Shown piece after piece: positions 33,900-42,097 of a DNA stretch of 64,000 nt. The position numbers and the translations under genes were made by a program. Location: assembly GCF_000949865.1 (NCBI RefSeq), contig NZ_JWJH01000003.1, positions 186,001-250,000 on the forward strand, given 5' to 3'. The DNA is from Rhizobium nepotum 39/7 (GTDB taxonomy: Bacteria; Pseudomonadota; Alphaproteobacteria; Rhizobiales; Rhizobiaceae). How positions within the stretch are numbered: position 1 is the stretch's first letter; the number at the start of each line of letters is the position of its first letter. Under the pieces are notes generated by a model. That model was given only the letters and a program-made list of their open reading frames with translations, ran no database searches and was not told where the DNA came from.

Positions 33900-35025
33900 G
33901 ACGCGCAAGCTGAAATATGACGAGGCGGCATTGCGTACGCTGACGCGGGAGGATCTCGACGCGCTGGAAATCGGTGCCGGCATTCTTGGCACGGGCGGCG
34001 GCGGCAATCCCTATCTGGGCAAGCTGCTTGCACTCGAGGCCATGAAAGCCGGTTACGAGATGAAGATCCTTGCAACCGACGCCATCGAGCCGGATGCGCT
34101 CTGCATGTCCATCGGCGGCATCGGCGCGCCCGTGGTCGGCGTGGAGCGCATCCGCGAAGGCCGCGAAGGTCTGCGTTGCCTGCGCGCCATGGAAGAACTG
34201 ATCCGCACCCCGGTAGACGCCATCGTCTGCGAGGAAATCGGCGGCTCGAACTCCATGAACCCGCTGGTGACGGCGGCGCTCGGTGGCCTGCCGATCCTCG
34301 ATTGCGACGGCATGGGCCGGGCTTTCCCCGAGATGCAGATGACGACCTTCTCCATCTATGGGCATAGTTCGACACCATCGGTAATGTGCGACCTGCACGG
34401 CAATGCCGTGATCTTCAGCCACGCCGTTTCCGAGGTCTGGCACGAGCGCATGGCCCGCGCCTGCGTCGTTTCGCAGGGCGGCGGCGCAATGCTGGCGACC
34501 GCGCCGATGCAGGCCCACTACGTGCACCAATATGGCATTCCGAAAACCTACACCAAGGCGATCGCGCTCGGCGAGGCGGTGATCCGCGCCCGCAAGCAGC
34601 AGGAAGACCCGATTGCGGCGATCTGCGCGCTTGAAGGCGGACGACGCATCTTCAACGGCAAGATCACCGATCTGAAGCGCCATCTGCGGGGCGGTTTCGC
34701 GGTGGGCGATGTCGAGCTTTCCGGTTTTGACGATTGCTCCGGCCAGACGGCGAGCGTGGCGATCCAGAACGAATTTCTGCTGTTCCGCCGTGACGGCAAG
34801 GTGGAGGTGACCGTGCCGGATCTCATCGTCCTGCTTGATGTCGATACGGGTTATCCGATCACCACCGAAGTCCTGCGTTATGGCCAGCGCGTGGCCGTGG
34901 TCGCGATCCCCTGCCACGATCTGCTGCGCAGCGCCCGCGCGCTCGAAGTCGTCGGACCGGCGGCATTCGGTTATCCGGAAATTCCTTTCTCACCGCTGCC
35001 CGTACCGGTCAGCAAGGCTGCCTAA
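33892..35025 (+). CDS. DUF917-family protein (copy 1)
   Basis: 377 residues from ATG 33892 with GGGAG 6 bases upstream, overlapping the HyuA-like gene by 8 bases. It has the family's glycine-rich entry ILGTGGGGNPYLG near 30-45, CEEIGGSNSMNPL near 115, the conserved DCDGMGRAFPEMQMTTF, and GQRVAVVAIPCHDLL near the end. The family has no established activity that I can name, but it is found next to, or fused with, HyuA-type domains. It probably supplies the second half of the enzyme. Confidence 0.85.
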   Translation: MAETRKLKYDEAALRTLTREDLDALEIGAGILGTGGGGNPYLGKLLALEAMKAGYEMKILATDAIEPDALCMSIGGIGAPVVGVERIREGREGLRCLRAMEELIRTPVDAIVCEEIGGSNSMNPLVTAALGGLPILDCDGMGRAFPEMQMTTFSIYGHSSTPSVMCDLHGNAVIFSHAVSEVWHERMARACVVSQGGGAMLATAPMQAHYVHQYGIPKTYTKAIALGEAVIRARKQQEDPIAAICALEGGRRIFNGKITDLKRHLRGGFAVGDVELSGFDDCSGQTASVAIQNEFLLFRRDGKVEVTVPDLIVLLDVDTGYPITTEVLRYGQRVAVVAIPCHDLLRSARALEVVGPAAFGYPEIPFSPLPVPVSKAA

Positions 35026-35067
35026 CCATAAGCGGGCAAATGACCCGCAATAAAGAGGAGAACGACA

Positions 35068-36663
35068 ATGAAAATGCCAGGACTTTCTTCCCGCCTTGCC
35101 GTGCTTGCGCTCGGCACGGCAATCGCGTTGCCGCTTGTTCCTTCCGCTGCTTTTGCGGAAGACAAGGTTTCGGTCGCGGTCAATACCATGCAGATATTCA
35201 GCTCACTCGACCCGGCGAAGGTGACTGACTACACCGGCTACATGGCCATCGTGAACATGTATGACGGCCTGACCACGGTGAACGCCAAGGGCGAAATCGT
35301 GCCGCATCTGGCGAAGTCCTGGGATATTTCTGAAGACGGCTTGATCTATACCTTCCATCTTCGCGACGACGCGAAGTTTGAGGATGGCACGGCGGTGAAG
35401 GCTGCCGATCTCGTCTGGTCGGTGCAGCGCCTGCTCGGCATCAACAAAGGCCCGTCGAACCTCATCGTCGGCGTGCTGAAGCCCGAAAACGTCACCGCAC
35501 CTGACGATGCGACGCTCGTCATGAAGATCGAGCGCCAGTTCTCGCCGTTCATGGCAGCCACGCCGCTGATGATGGCGCTGAACAAGACGCTCATCGAAAC
35601 CAATGCCAAGCCCGAAGACAAGTGGGGCGAGGCCTATGTGGGCGAACATTCCGCCGGTTCCGGTCCCTACAAGCTCGTCAGCTACAACCGCTCGGCCGAT
35701 ATGGTCATCGCCCGCAATGCGGATTATTTCCTCGGCTGGACCAAGGGCAAACCGATCGACGAAGTGCGCTTCGTCCAGACGAGCGACGACGCCACCGTCA
35801 AGGCGCTCGCGGAAAAGGGCGAGCTTGGCCTTTCCTCGCACGGGCTTGGCAACGACACCTACGAATCCATCGGCCGCATGAAGAATTACAAGCTTATCCA
35901 GACCCGCACCGCCGGCGGCTTCGTCATCAAGCTGAACACCAAGGTCTACCCGACCGACGACGTTCACGTTCGCCGCGCCATTGCCTATGCGACGGATTAC
36001 AAAACGATCCAGGAAGTGATCTATCCCGGTTTCGACATGCAGGGACCGCTCTCCGACGCTTTCAAGGACGCGCATAACGGCGATATCCAGCCCGGCATCT
36101 ACGATCTGGAAAAGGCGAAGGAAGAGCTGGCGAAGTCGAAATATGCCGGCCAGAAGATCACGCTCGTCAACAGCTATGTCGCTTCGCTGGCCTTCGAGGC
36201 GGAAGTGGCGCTGCTTTTGCAGTCCAGCCTCGAGCAGATCGGCATCACGCTCGATATCAAGCCGGAGCCGTGGAACCGCATCGTCGAGCTTTCCTCCAAG
36301 CCCGAGACGACGCCCGCATCGACGCAGGTGAATATCTCGCCGACTTATCCCTCGCCGGATTCGATGTTCTACAACCAGTATCATTCCAAGGCGTCTGGCA
36401 CCTGGATGTCGATGGAATGGTTGCAGAATGCGGAAATCGACGGGCTGATCGACAAGGTTCGTTCCACGACCGATGTCGGCGTGCAGAACGCCACCTACAA
36501 GGAAATGCAGACCAAGATCGCCGATCTTCAGCCGGATGTCTGGGCGGTTGCACCGAACCGCCGTTATGCGGCGAACAAGTGCCTTCAGGGTTACGAATTC
36601 ATTCCCATGCAGAGCTGGGACCTGAACTTCTCCAACTTCCACTGGGACTGCAAGGCGGAGTGA
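35068..36663 (+). CDS. Peptide-type ABC substrate-binding protein (SBP_bac_5)
   Basis: 531 residues behind AAAGAGGAG, with a Sec signal peptide cleaved after about residue 30 (PSAAFA). Family-5 features are MYDGLTTVNAKGEIVPHLAKSW at about 65-85, AKFEDGTAVKAADLVWSVQR, SAGSGPYKLVSYNRSADMVI, and HVRRAIAYATDYKTIQEV. These bind peptides, nickel chelates or opine-like molecules. It lies between the two HyuA-DUF917 pairs and supplies substrate to the DppBC-type permease encoded upstream. Two C-terminal cysteines (KCLQG and WDCKAE) may form a disulphide. Confidence 0.88.
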   Translation: MKMPGLSSRLAVLALGTAIALPLVPSAAFAEDKVSVAVNTMQIFSSLDPAKVTDYTGYMAIVNMYDGLTTVNAKGEIVPHLAKSWDISEDGLIYTFHLRDDAKFEDGTAVKAADLVWSVQRLLGINKGPSNLIVGVLKPENVTAPDDATLVMKIERQFSPFMAATPLMMALNKTLIETNAKPEDKWGEAYVGEHSAGSGPYKLVSYNRSADMVIARNADYFLGWTKGKPIDEVRFVQTSDDATVKALAEKGELGLSSHGLGNDTYESIGRMKNYKLIQTRTAGGFVIKLNTKVYPTDDVHVRRAIAYATDYKTIQEVIYPGFDMQGPLSDAFKDAHNGDIQPGIYDLEKAKEELAKSKYAGQKITLVNSYVASLAFEAEVALLLQSSLEQIGITLDIKPEPWNRIVELSSKPETTPASTQVNISPTYPSPDSMFYNQYHSKASGTWMSMEWLQNAEIDGLIDKVRSTTDVGVQNATYKEMQTKIADLQPDVWAVAPNRRYAANKCLQGYEFIPMQSWDLNFSNFHWDCKAE

Positions 36664-36681
36664 TCGCCTCGTTATGAAAAT

Positions 36682-36706
36682 CCGGCTCCGCCACAGGCGG
36701 GGCCGG
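36682..36706 (+). other. Stem-loop after the binding-protein gene
   Basis: CCGGCTCCGCC/GGCGGGGCCGG, an 11-bp stem with one G-T pair and a 3-base loop, 18 bases after the stop codon and with no T-run. Likely a 3' stabiliser that raises the level of the binding-protein message over the genes downstream. Confidence 0.6.
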
Positions 36707-36780
36707 TCAAACGTGTGATTTCAAAGGGATAGAGCGACCCATATGCGCCGTAACGGCTGCGGGATGCTCGAGGATGACGC

Positions 36781-37857
36781 ATGATCCAGGAATTTTCCGA
36801 AGACGATATCGAACCTCTTGCCACCGGTGCCTGGATTTTGGGAACGGGCGGGGGAGGCAATCCCTATATCTCGACGCTCAATCTGCGCCGTCTTTATGCC
36901 GAAGGGCGGCGGGTAAAGGTCATGGACCCTATGGCGCTTGCCGACGACGATATGGTGGCCGTCGTGTCCAAGATGGGCGCGCCGCTTGTCGGCCAGGAGC
37001 GGCTGGGAGACCCCGTTCATCTTGCCCGCGCGGTGGAGGTCATGGAAGATTACCTCGGCAAGCCATTCCGGGCGATCATGAGCGTCGAGATCGGCGGTTC
37101 GAACGCGCTGTCGTCTTTCCTCGCCGCCGCCATGCTCGACCGGCCGGTCGTCAATGCGGATGCGATGGGACGCGCTTATCCCGAAGCGCAGATGACATCC
37201 TTCGCAATCGGCAACCTGCCGATGTTTCCGCTTTCGCTGGTCGATGTACGCGACAATGAGGTGATCGTGACGCGTGCTGCCTCCTGGAAATGGATGGAAC
37301 GCATCTCGCGCAAGGTCTGCACCGAAGTCGGCTCCACCGCCGCGACCTGCAAGGCGCCGCGCACCGGCAAGGAAGTGAAGGAGTGGGGCATCCACTATAC
37401 CGTCACCAAGGCGACCGAACTCGGGCGTGCGGTGATGGAGGCGCGTGCGCGGCATGACGATCCTGTTCAGGCGGTTCTCGACCATGAGGGCGGCAAGCAT
37501 CTCTTCCGTGGCAAGGTGGTGGATGTCGCCCGCGAGACTACCGGCGGCTTCCTGCGCGGCAGCACCACCATTGAAGGCATCGACGCCGACAGAGGCTCGC
37601 GCCTGGAACTCGCCTTCCAGAACGAATGGGCGGTCGCCTTCCGCGATGGCCAGCCGGTCGCCATGACGCCGGATCTGCTTTGCCTTCTCGACACCGTTTC
37701 GGGCAGCGCCATCGGCACGGAATCGGTGCGGTACGGCCAGCGCGTCACGGTTGTCGCCCTGCCGGCGCCGGAACTCTTGACGACGCCCGCGGGTATCGCC
37801 GCCGTCGGCCCGCGTGCCTTCGGTTATGACATTGACTTCAAATCGGTATTCCCATGA
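36781..37857 (+). CDS. DUF917-family protein (copy 2)
   Basis: 358 residues from ATG 36781, with GAGGA 6 bases upstream. It parallels copy 1: ATGAWILGTGGGGNPYIS at 15-32, MSVEIGGSNALSSF, NADAMGRAYPEAQMTSF, and YGQRVTVVALPAPELLTT near the end. In this pair the order is DUF917 first and HyuA second, the reverse of the other pair, so the two pairs arose separately or by rearrangement rather than as a simple tandem copy. Its stop overlaps the HyuA-like ATG. Confidence 0.85.
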   Translation: MIQEFSEDDIEPLATGAWILGTGGGGNPYISTLNLRRLYAEGRRVKVMDPMALADDDMVAVVSKMGAPLVGQERLGDPVHLARAVEVMEDYLGKPFRAIMSVEIGGSNALSSFLAAAMLDRPVVNADAMGRAYPEAQMTSFAIGNLPMFPLSLVDVRDNEVIVTRAASWKWMERISRKVCTEVGSTAATCKAPRTGKEVKEWGIHYTVTKATELGRAVMEARARHDDPVQAVLDHEGGKHLFRGKVVDVARETTGGFLRGSTTIEGIDADRGSRLELAFQNEWAVAFRDGQPVAMTPDLLCLLDTVSGSAIGTESVRYGQRVTVVALPAPELLTTPAGIAAVGPRAFGYDIDFKSVFP

Positions 37858-39392
37858 AACGCATCGGTATTGACGTTGGCGGCACCAATACGGATGCCGT
37901 TCTGATCGATGGAGACACGATCGTCGCCTCCATCAAGGTTCCGACCACGCAGGATGTCTTGTCCGGCGTGAAGGCGGCACTGAGCCACGTGGCGGGCCAT
38001 GTCGGTGTGGCGGATCGCCCGATCGAGGCGGTGATGATCGGTACGACGCATTTCACCAATGCGGTGGTGGAGCGCGCCCGGCTGGAGCGGGTTGCGGCCA
38101 TTCGCATCGCGCTGCCGACCGGTTCTTCGCTGCCGCCCATGTGCGACTGGCCGAAAGACCTCCATGACGCTGTCGATCCGCTGATCTTCGTGGTTCATGG
38201 CGGCCATGAATATGATGGCAGCCCGCTGGTGCCGATGATCCCGGACGAAATCCGTGAAGCGGCGATGAAAATCCGCGATGCGGGCATCACCTCCATCGCC
38301 ATTTCCGCGACCTTCTCGCCGTTGACGACGGAGTGCGAGGTGAGGGCGGCGGAGATCGTCCGTTCGGTGATCCCCGATGCACGCATCACGCTTTCCCACA
38401 CGCTCGGACGCATCGGGCTGCTGGAGCGCGAGAACGTCGCACTTCTGAATGCCACCTTGCAGACATTGGGCAAGACCACGGTACAGGCATTTTCGGATGC
38501 ACTGCGCGAAGCGGGTGTGAAGGCGCCGTTCTATCTGACCCAGAACGACGGTACCGTGGCGCTGGCGGATGTGGCTGCCGCAAATCCCGTGCACAGCTTC
38601 GCCTCCGGCCCCACCAACTCGATGCGCGGCGCGGCCTTCCTCACCGGGCTTTCCGATGCCATGGTGGTGGATGTTGGCGGCACCACCTCCGATATCGGTT
38701 GCCTTGTCGGTGGTTTTCCGCGTGAGGCAAACAATATCGTCCATATTGGCGGAGTACGTACCCTGTTCCGCATGCCCGATCTTCTGCCGATCGCACTTGG
38801 TGGCGGCACCATTGTCGACCCGCAGACAGGTAAGATAGGCCCGCGCTCGGTGGGGTATCGCATCCTGACCGAAGCCCGCGTTTTCGGCGGCGAGACACTG
38901 ACGACATCGGATATTGCGGTGGCCGCAGGCTTGATCGAGATGGGCGACAGGGAACGTGTGAAGGACCTCGATCTGGCATTCGTACAGGCGACGCTCGGCC
39001 GTATCCGCGACATGGTGGCTGACAGTTTCGACCAGATGAAGACGTCTGCCGAAGACGTGCCGCTGGTTGCGGTCGGCGGCGGGGCATTCCTGATACCGGA
39101 GCGGGTTCCGGGCGCATCCGAGGTACTGCGGGTGGAAAATGCAGGCGTTGCCAATGCGCTCGGTGCGGCGATGGCGCAGGTTTCGGGCGAAGTGGATCAG
39201 GTCTTTTCCGGATTGAGCCGCGACGAGGCCCTTGCGAAAGCCGAGACCGAAGCGCAGAACGCGGCGGTCGCTTCGGGAGCAGAGCGCGCGAGCCTCAAGA
39301 CCCTTGAGGTGGAGGATATTCCCATCGCCTATCTGCCGGGCGGCGCTCGGCGGGTACGGGTACGGGTCATCGGCGACATCGCCTTTCATTGA
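37854..39392 (+). CDS. Hydantoinase/oxoprolinase HyuA-like ATPase (copy 2)
   Basis: 512 residues, ATG overlapping the preceding stop (ATGA). The same motifs as copy 1 are present: RIGIDVGGTNTDAVLI, GTTHFTNAVVERARLERVAA, SGPTNSMRGAAFLTG, VDVGGTTSDIGCLVGGFPRE, and AVGGGAFLIPERVPG. Like copy 1 it stops well short of the usual HyuA length and lacks a HyuB partner. Probably a cytosolic ATP-dependent enzyme subunit acting with the DUF917 protein on a lactam or cyclic amide; the substrate is unknown. Confidence 0.85.
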   Translation: MKRIGIDVGGTNTDAVLIDGDTIVASIKVPTTQDVLSGVKAALSHVAGHVGVADRPIEAVMIGTTHFTNAVVERARLERVAAIRIALPTGSSLPPMCDWPKDLHDAVDPLIFVVHGGHEYDGSPLVPMIPDEIREAAMKIRDAGITSIAISATFSPLTTECEVRAAEIVRSVIPDARITLSHTLGRIGLLERENVALLNATLQTLGKTTVQAFSDALREAGVKAPFYLTQNDGTVALADVAAANPVHSFASGPTNSMRGAAFLTGLSDAMVVDVGGTTSDIGCLVGGFPREANNIVHIGGVRTLFRMPDLLPIALGGGTIVDPQTGKIGPRSVGYRILTEARVFGGETLTTSDIAVAAGLIEMGDRERVKDLDLAFVQATLGRIRDMVADSFDQMKTSAEDVPLVAVGGGAFLIPERVPGASEVLRVENAGVANALGAAMAQVSGEVDQVFSGLSRDEALAKAETEAQNAAVASGAERASLKTLEVEDIPIAYLPGGARRVRVRVIGDIAFH

Positions 39393-39437
39393 CGATAAGA
39401 GGCCCGGCCGGCGGCGGGGCGACAGTGGAGTGAGGAC

Positions 39438-40382
39438 ATGACGAAGATCGCATTGGCCATTCACGGTGGTTGCGGCGTGATGCCGGAAGACAGCATGACG
39501 CCGGATGAGTGGGAAGCGGCGCGCCACGATCTGGCGGCGGCTCTGCGCGCCGGTTATGGTGTGCTCAAGGCTGGCGGAACAGCGCTGGAAGCGGTTGAAG
39601 CGGCGGTCGTCGTCATGGAGGACAGCCCGCATTTCAACGCAGGCCATGGGGCGGCGCTCAACGAGAATGGCATTCACGAACTCGACGCGTCGATCATGGA
39701 CGGCAAGACCCTGGCGGCGGGCGCGATCAGCGCGTCCCGTGCCATTCGAAACCCGGTGAAGGCGGCCCGCGCGCTCATGGTGGATGAACGCGCGGTCTAT
39801 CTCACCGGCGAAGCGGCAGACCGGTTTGCGCAGGAGAAGAAGCTTGCCACGGAGCCTCAGTCCTATTTCACCACGCAAAAGCGGGTCGAGGCGCTGGCGG
39901 CCATGAAGGTCCATGCCGCGACAGGAACCGAAGCGACTGAAAATGAAAAACACGGAACCGTCGGCGCGGTGGCGCTCGATGCGGCGGGACATCTTGCGGC
40001 AGCGACCTCTACCGGCGGTTACACCAATAAGCCGGATGGGAGGGTGGGTGACAGCCCGGTGATCGGGGCAGGGACCTACGCACGCGACGGCGCCTGCGCG
40101 GTTTCCGGCACCGGCAAGGGTGAGTTTTTCATCCGCTATGTCGTCGGCCACGAGATAGCGTCCCGCGTTGCCTATCTCGGGCAGGATCTGGAGACCGCTG
40201 CCGGCAATCTCGTCCATAAGGATCTGGCGCCCTACAATATCGGTGCCGGTCTTGTCGCGATCGACGCCGAAGGCGGGATTGCTGCGCCCTATAATACGCC
40301 CGGCATGTTCCGGGGCTGGGTGACGCCTTCAGGCGAGGCCCGTGTTGCCACCCACGACAGGGTCTATGAGGTGGAATTGTAA
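39438..40382 (+). CDS. iaaA: Isoaspartyl peptidase / type-2 L-asparaginase (Ntn hydrolase)
   Basis: 314 residues with all class hallmarks: AIHGGCGV near the start, FNAGHGAALNENG around residue 70, the autocleavage and nucleophile Thr in KHGTVGAVALD near 174, then TSTGGYTNKPDGRVGDSPVIGAGTYA and CAVSGTGKGEFFIR. The precursor cuts itself before that Thr into two subunits. It hydrolyses beta-aspartyl dipeptides and asparagine. Located last in the peptide-transport operon, it suggests that the imported compound yields an aspartyl amide or isopeptide. AGTGGAGTGAGG precedes the start. Confidence 0.9.
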   Translation: MTKIALAIHGGCGVMPEDSMTPDEWEAARHDLAAALRAGYGVLKAGGTALEAVEAAVVVMEDSPHFNAGHGAALNENGIHELDASIMDGKTLAAGAISASRAIRNPVKAARALMVDERAVYLTGEAADRFAQEKKLATEPQSYFTTQKRVEALAAMKVHAATGTEATENEKHGTVGAVALDAAGHLAAATSTGGYTNKPDGRVGDSPVIGAGTYARDGACAVSGTGKGEFFIRYVVGHEIASRVAYLGQDLETAAGNLVHKDLAPYNIGAGLVAIDAEGGIAAPYNTPGMFRGWVTPSGEARVATHDRVYEVEL

Positions 40383-40393
40383 CGGGTGATCGG

Positions 40394-40591
40394 AACCAAT
40401 CCGCACATCTGACAGGTGGTGGCGCAGGGCAGAAGCCCGGCGACCACAAGACCATGGCGTATGCCGCCAAAACGCTCGCATTGACAGTTCTTTCGCTGAC
40501 GACCTCGCCCGAACTGCTTGCCAGAGTCCAAAAAGAATGCCGGAGAAAACCGAAGGCAGCGACTATGTCTGCCCCGTTCCAACAGATGTGA
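40394..40591 (+). pseudogene. C-terminal remnant of an M20 amidohydrolase (AbgB-like)
   Basis: In one frame, 65 residues read like the end of an M20 peptidase/aminobenzoyl-glutamate utilisation protein: DHKTMAYAAKTLALTVLSL, then TSPELLARVQKECRRK, followed by a stop at 40589. Nothing of the catalytic part precedes it; the isoaspartyl peptidase gene ends 11 bases before. The piece has no start of its own with a ribosome site. It is best explained as the tail of a gene lost by deletion. Confidence 0.65.
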
Positions 40592-40929
40592 TGCCCGGTT
40601 TTCACCGATAAGGCGCGGCGGGTTTTTCGCGCCCGGCCCACTCTCCCTGTCTGTCCGAGAAGCTTTATCACAGGCTGCCCAGCGACTTCCGTGGAAGTGC
40701 TCAGCAAGAGCATGAGCCATAATTCCCTGATCATCACCGCTTTGTTTGCCGCCTCGTCCCGCGGCCACGAAGAAAGCATTGACGTTCGAGCTAAAAATGG
40801 AATAAATATATCGAACAGCAGAAATTCGGTTTCATTATTCCGTTTTCTGGATGTGAGGAGTTAGCGACGGACTTTCGGGTCCGTTTCCGGCTGGGAGAGG
40901 TGGCGCTGGACACCGAGGAGGAGAAAATA
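40592..40929. promoter_or_regulatory. Upstream region of the sugar ABC operon
   Basis: The first 200 bases show no gene. From about 40780 the sequence becomes AT-rich, and GGAATAA (40799) is mirrored by TTATTCC (40834), enclosing CGAA-N9-TTCG, all within about 45 bases. This symmetric element looks like an operator for a dimeric sugar-responsive repressor. GGAGGAG at 40917-40923 is the ribosome site of the next gene. Confidence 0.4.
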
Positions 40930-41859
40930 ATGAAAAAGCTTATTATCAGTGCGGCCATGTCTGTGCTTTTGGGCACGGCGGCACATGCCGAGACCGTCGG
41001 TGTTTCGATGGCCCTGTTCGACGACAACTTCCTGACCGTGCTGCGCAATGGCATGCAGGATTATTCCAAGGGGCTGAAAGGCGTCACACTGCAAGTTGAG
41101 GACGCGCAGAACGACGTTGCCAAGCAGCAGAGCCAGATCCAGAACTTCATCGCCTCCAAGGTCGACGCGATCATCGTCAATCCGGTTGATACGGATGCGA
41201 CGGCGGCCATGTCGAAACTTGCCACTGAAGCCAAGATTCCGCTGGTTTACGTCAACCGCCAGCCGGTGAACGTGGATAACCTGCCGGACGGCCAGGCATT
41301 TGTTGCATCGGAAGAAACGGTGGCAGGCACGCTCGAAACCAAGGAAGTCTGCCGACTTCTCGGTGGCAAGGGCAAGGCCGTGATCATGATGGGCGAACTG
41401 TCCAATCAGGGCGCACGCATGCGCACGCAGGCCGTTCACGATGTTCTGAAGACCGATGAATGCAAGGGCATTTCCGTGGTGGAAGAACAGACCGCCAATT
41501 GGCAGCGCACCCAGGGTTCCGACCTCGTCACCAACTGGCTGTCCAGCGGTATCGAGTTCAACGCCGTCATCGCCAACAACGATGAAATGGCGATCGGTGC
41601 CGTTCAGGCGCTGAAGGCCGCTGGCAAGGACATGAAGGACTATGTGGTTGCCGGTGTGGACGCCACGCAGGACGCCCTTGCTGCCATGCAGGCGGGCGAT
41701 CTCGACGTGACGGTGTTCCAGGATGCGGCTGGCCAGGGCAAGGGTGCTCTCGATGCCGCGCTGAAGCTCGTCAAGGGCGACAAGGTTGAGAAGAAGGTCT
41801 ACATTCCCTTCCAACTCGTTACGCCGGAAAACGTCAAGGACTACGTGGCCAAGAACTGA
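40930..41859 (+). CDS. Sugar/cyclitol ABC periplasmic binding protein (RbsB/IbpA family)
   Basis: 309 residues from ATG 40930 behind GAGGAGGAG, signal peptide to about residue 21 (GTAAHA). It belongs to the Peripla_BP_4 ribose-type proteins: VGVSMALFDDNFLTVLRNGM at the mature start, VDAIIVNPVDTDA, IPLVYVNRQP, and VAGVDATQDALAAMQAGDLD. The overall pattern reminds me of the rhizopine/inositol binding proteins of rhizobia (MocB-like), but I cannot fix the ligand. It is first in an operon with an ATPase and one permease. Confidence 0.87.
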   Translation: MKKLIISAAMSVLLGTAAHAETVGVSMALFDDNFLTVLRNGMQDYSKGLKGVTLQVEDAQNDVAKQQSQIQNFIASKVDAIIVNPVDTDATAAMSKLATEAKIPLVYVNRQPVNVDNLPDGQAFVASEETVAGTLETKEVCRLLGGKGKAVIMMGELSNQGARMRTQAVHDVLKTDECKGISVVEEQTANWQRTQGSDLVTNWLSSGIEFNAVIANNDEMAIGAVQALKAAGKDMKDYVVAGVDATQDALAAMQAGDLDVTVFQDAAGQGKGALDAALKLVKGDKVEKKVYIPFQLVTPENVKDYVAKN

Positions 41860-41869
41860 CGATCCACTA

Positions 41870-41914
41870 CCGGCATTTGCGACCGCTTGAACCAATCCCG
41901 GAAGCAAATGCCGG
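41870..41914 (+). other. Hairpin 1 between the binding-protein and ATPase genes
   Basis: A perfect 11-bp inverted repeat, CCGGCATTTGC at 41870-41880 and GCAAATGCCGG at 41904-41914, starts 11 bases after the stop codon. There is no T-run, so it is more likely an mRNA 3'-end stabiliser than a terminator. Confidence 0.6.
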
Positions 41915-41985
41915 ATATGGACGGTAACCGGAACGCCAGGCTCCGGGCCGAAGCAGGATGATAGAATTTCAGTGAATTCAAATTG

Positions 41986-42027
41986 TTACAGCGCCTTTTT
42001 AGTGTCGTGATCGACATGGCGCTGTAA
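41986..42027 (+). other. Hairpin 2 between the binding-protein and ATPase genes
   Basis: A perfect 10-bp stem TTACAGCGCC/GGCGCTGTAA encloses a second stem GTCG/CGAC and a T5 run on the ascending side. It ends 71 bases before the ATPase ATG. It could terminate part of the transcripts or act as a second processing site. Confidence 0.55.
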
Positions 42028-42097
42028 ACCTCCCCGGAGAGCCACGCCGTTTGGCAGAGCCGTTCTCCGGTCGTTTTTGTCTATCGTGGAGGATGAG

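Noticed and set aside
37824-40217. A 797-codon open frame on the minus strand
   Set aside because: Antisense to DUF917, HyuA and isoaspartyl peptidase genes that are supported by motifs. Its product is low-complexity His/Arg/Gly-rich, as usual for mirror frames.
40129-40779. A leftward frame of 216 codons in the gap after the isoaspartyl peptidase
   Set aside because: No ribosome site and no recognisable sequence; it overlaps the 3' end of the peptidase gene and the amidohydrolase remnant on the other strand.
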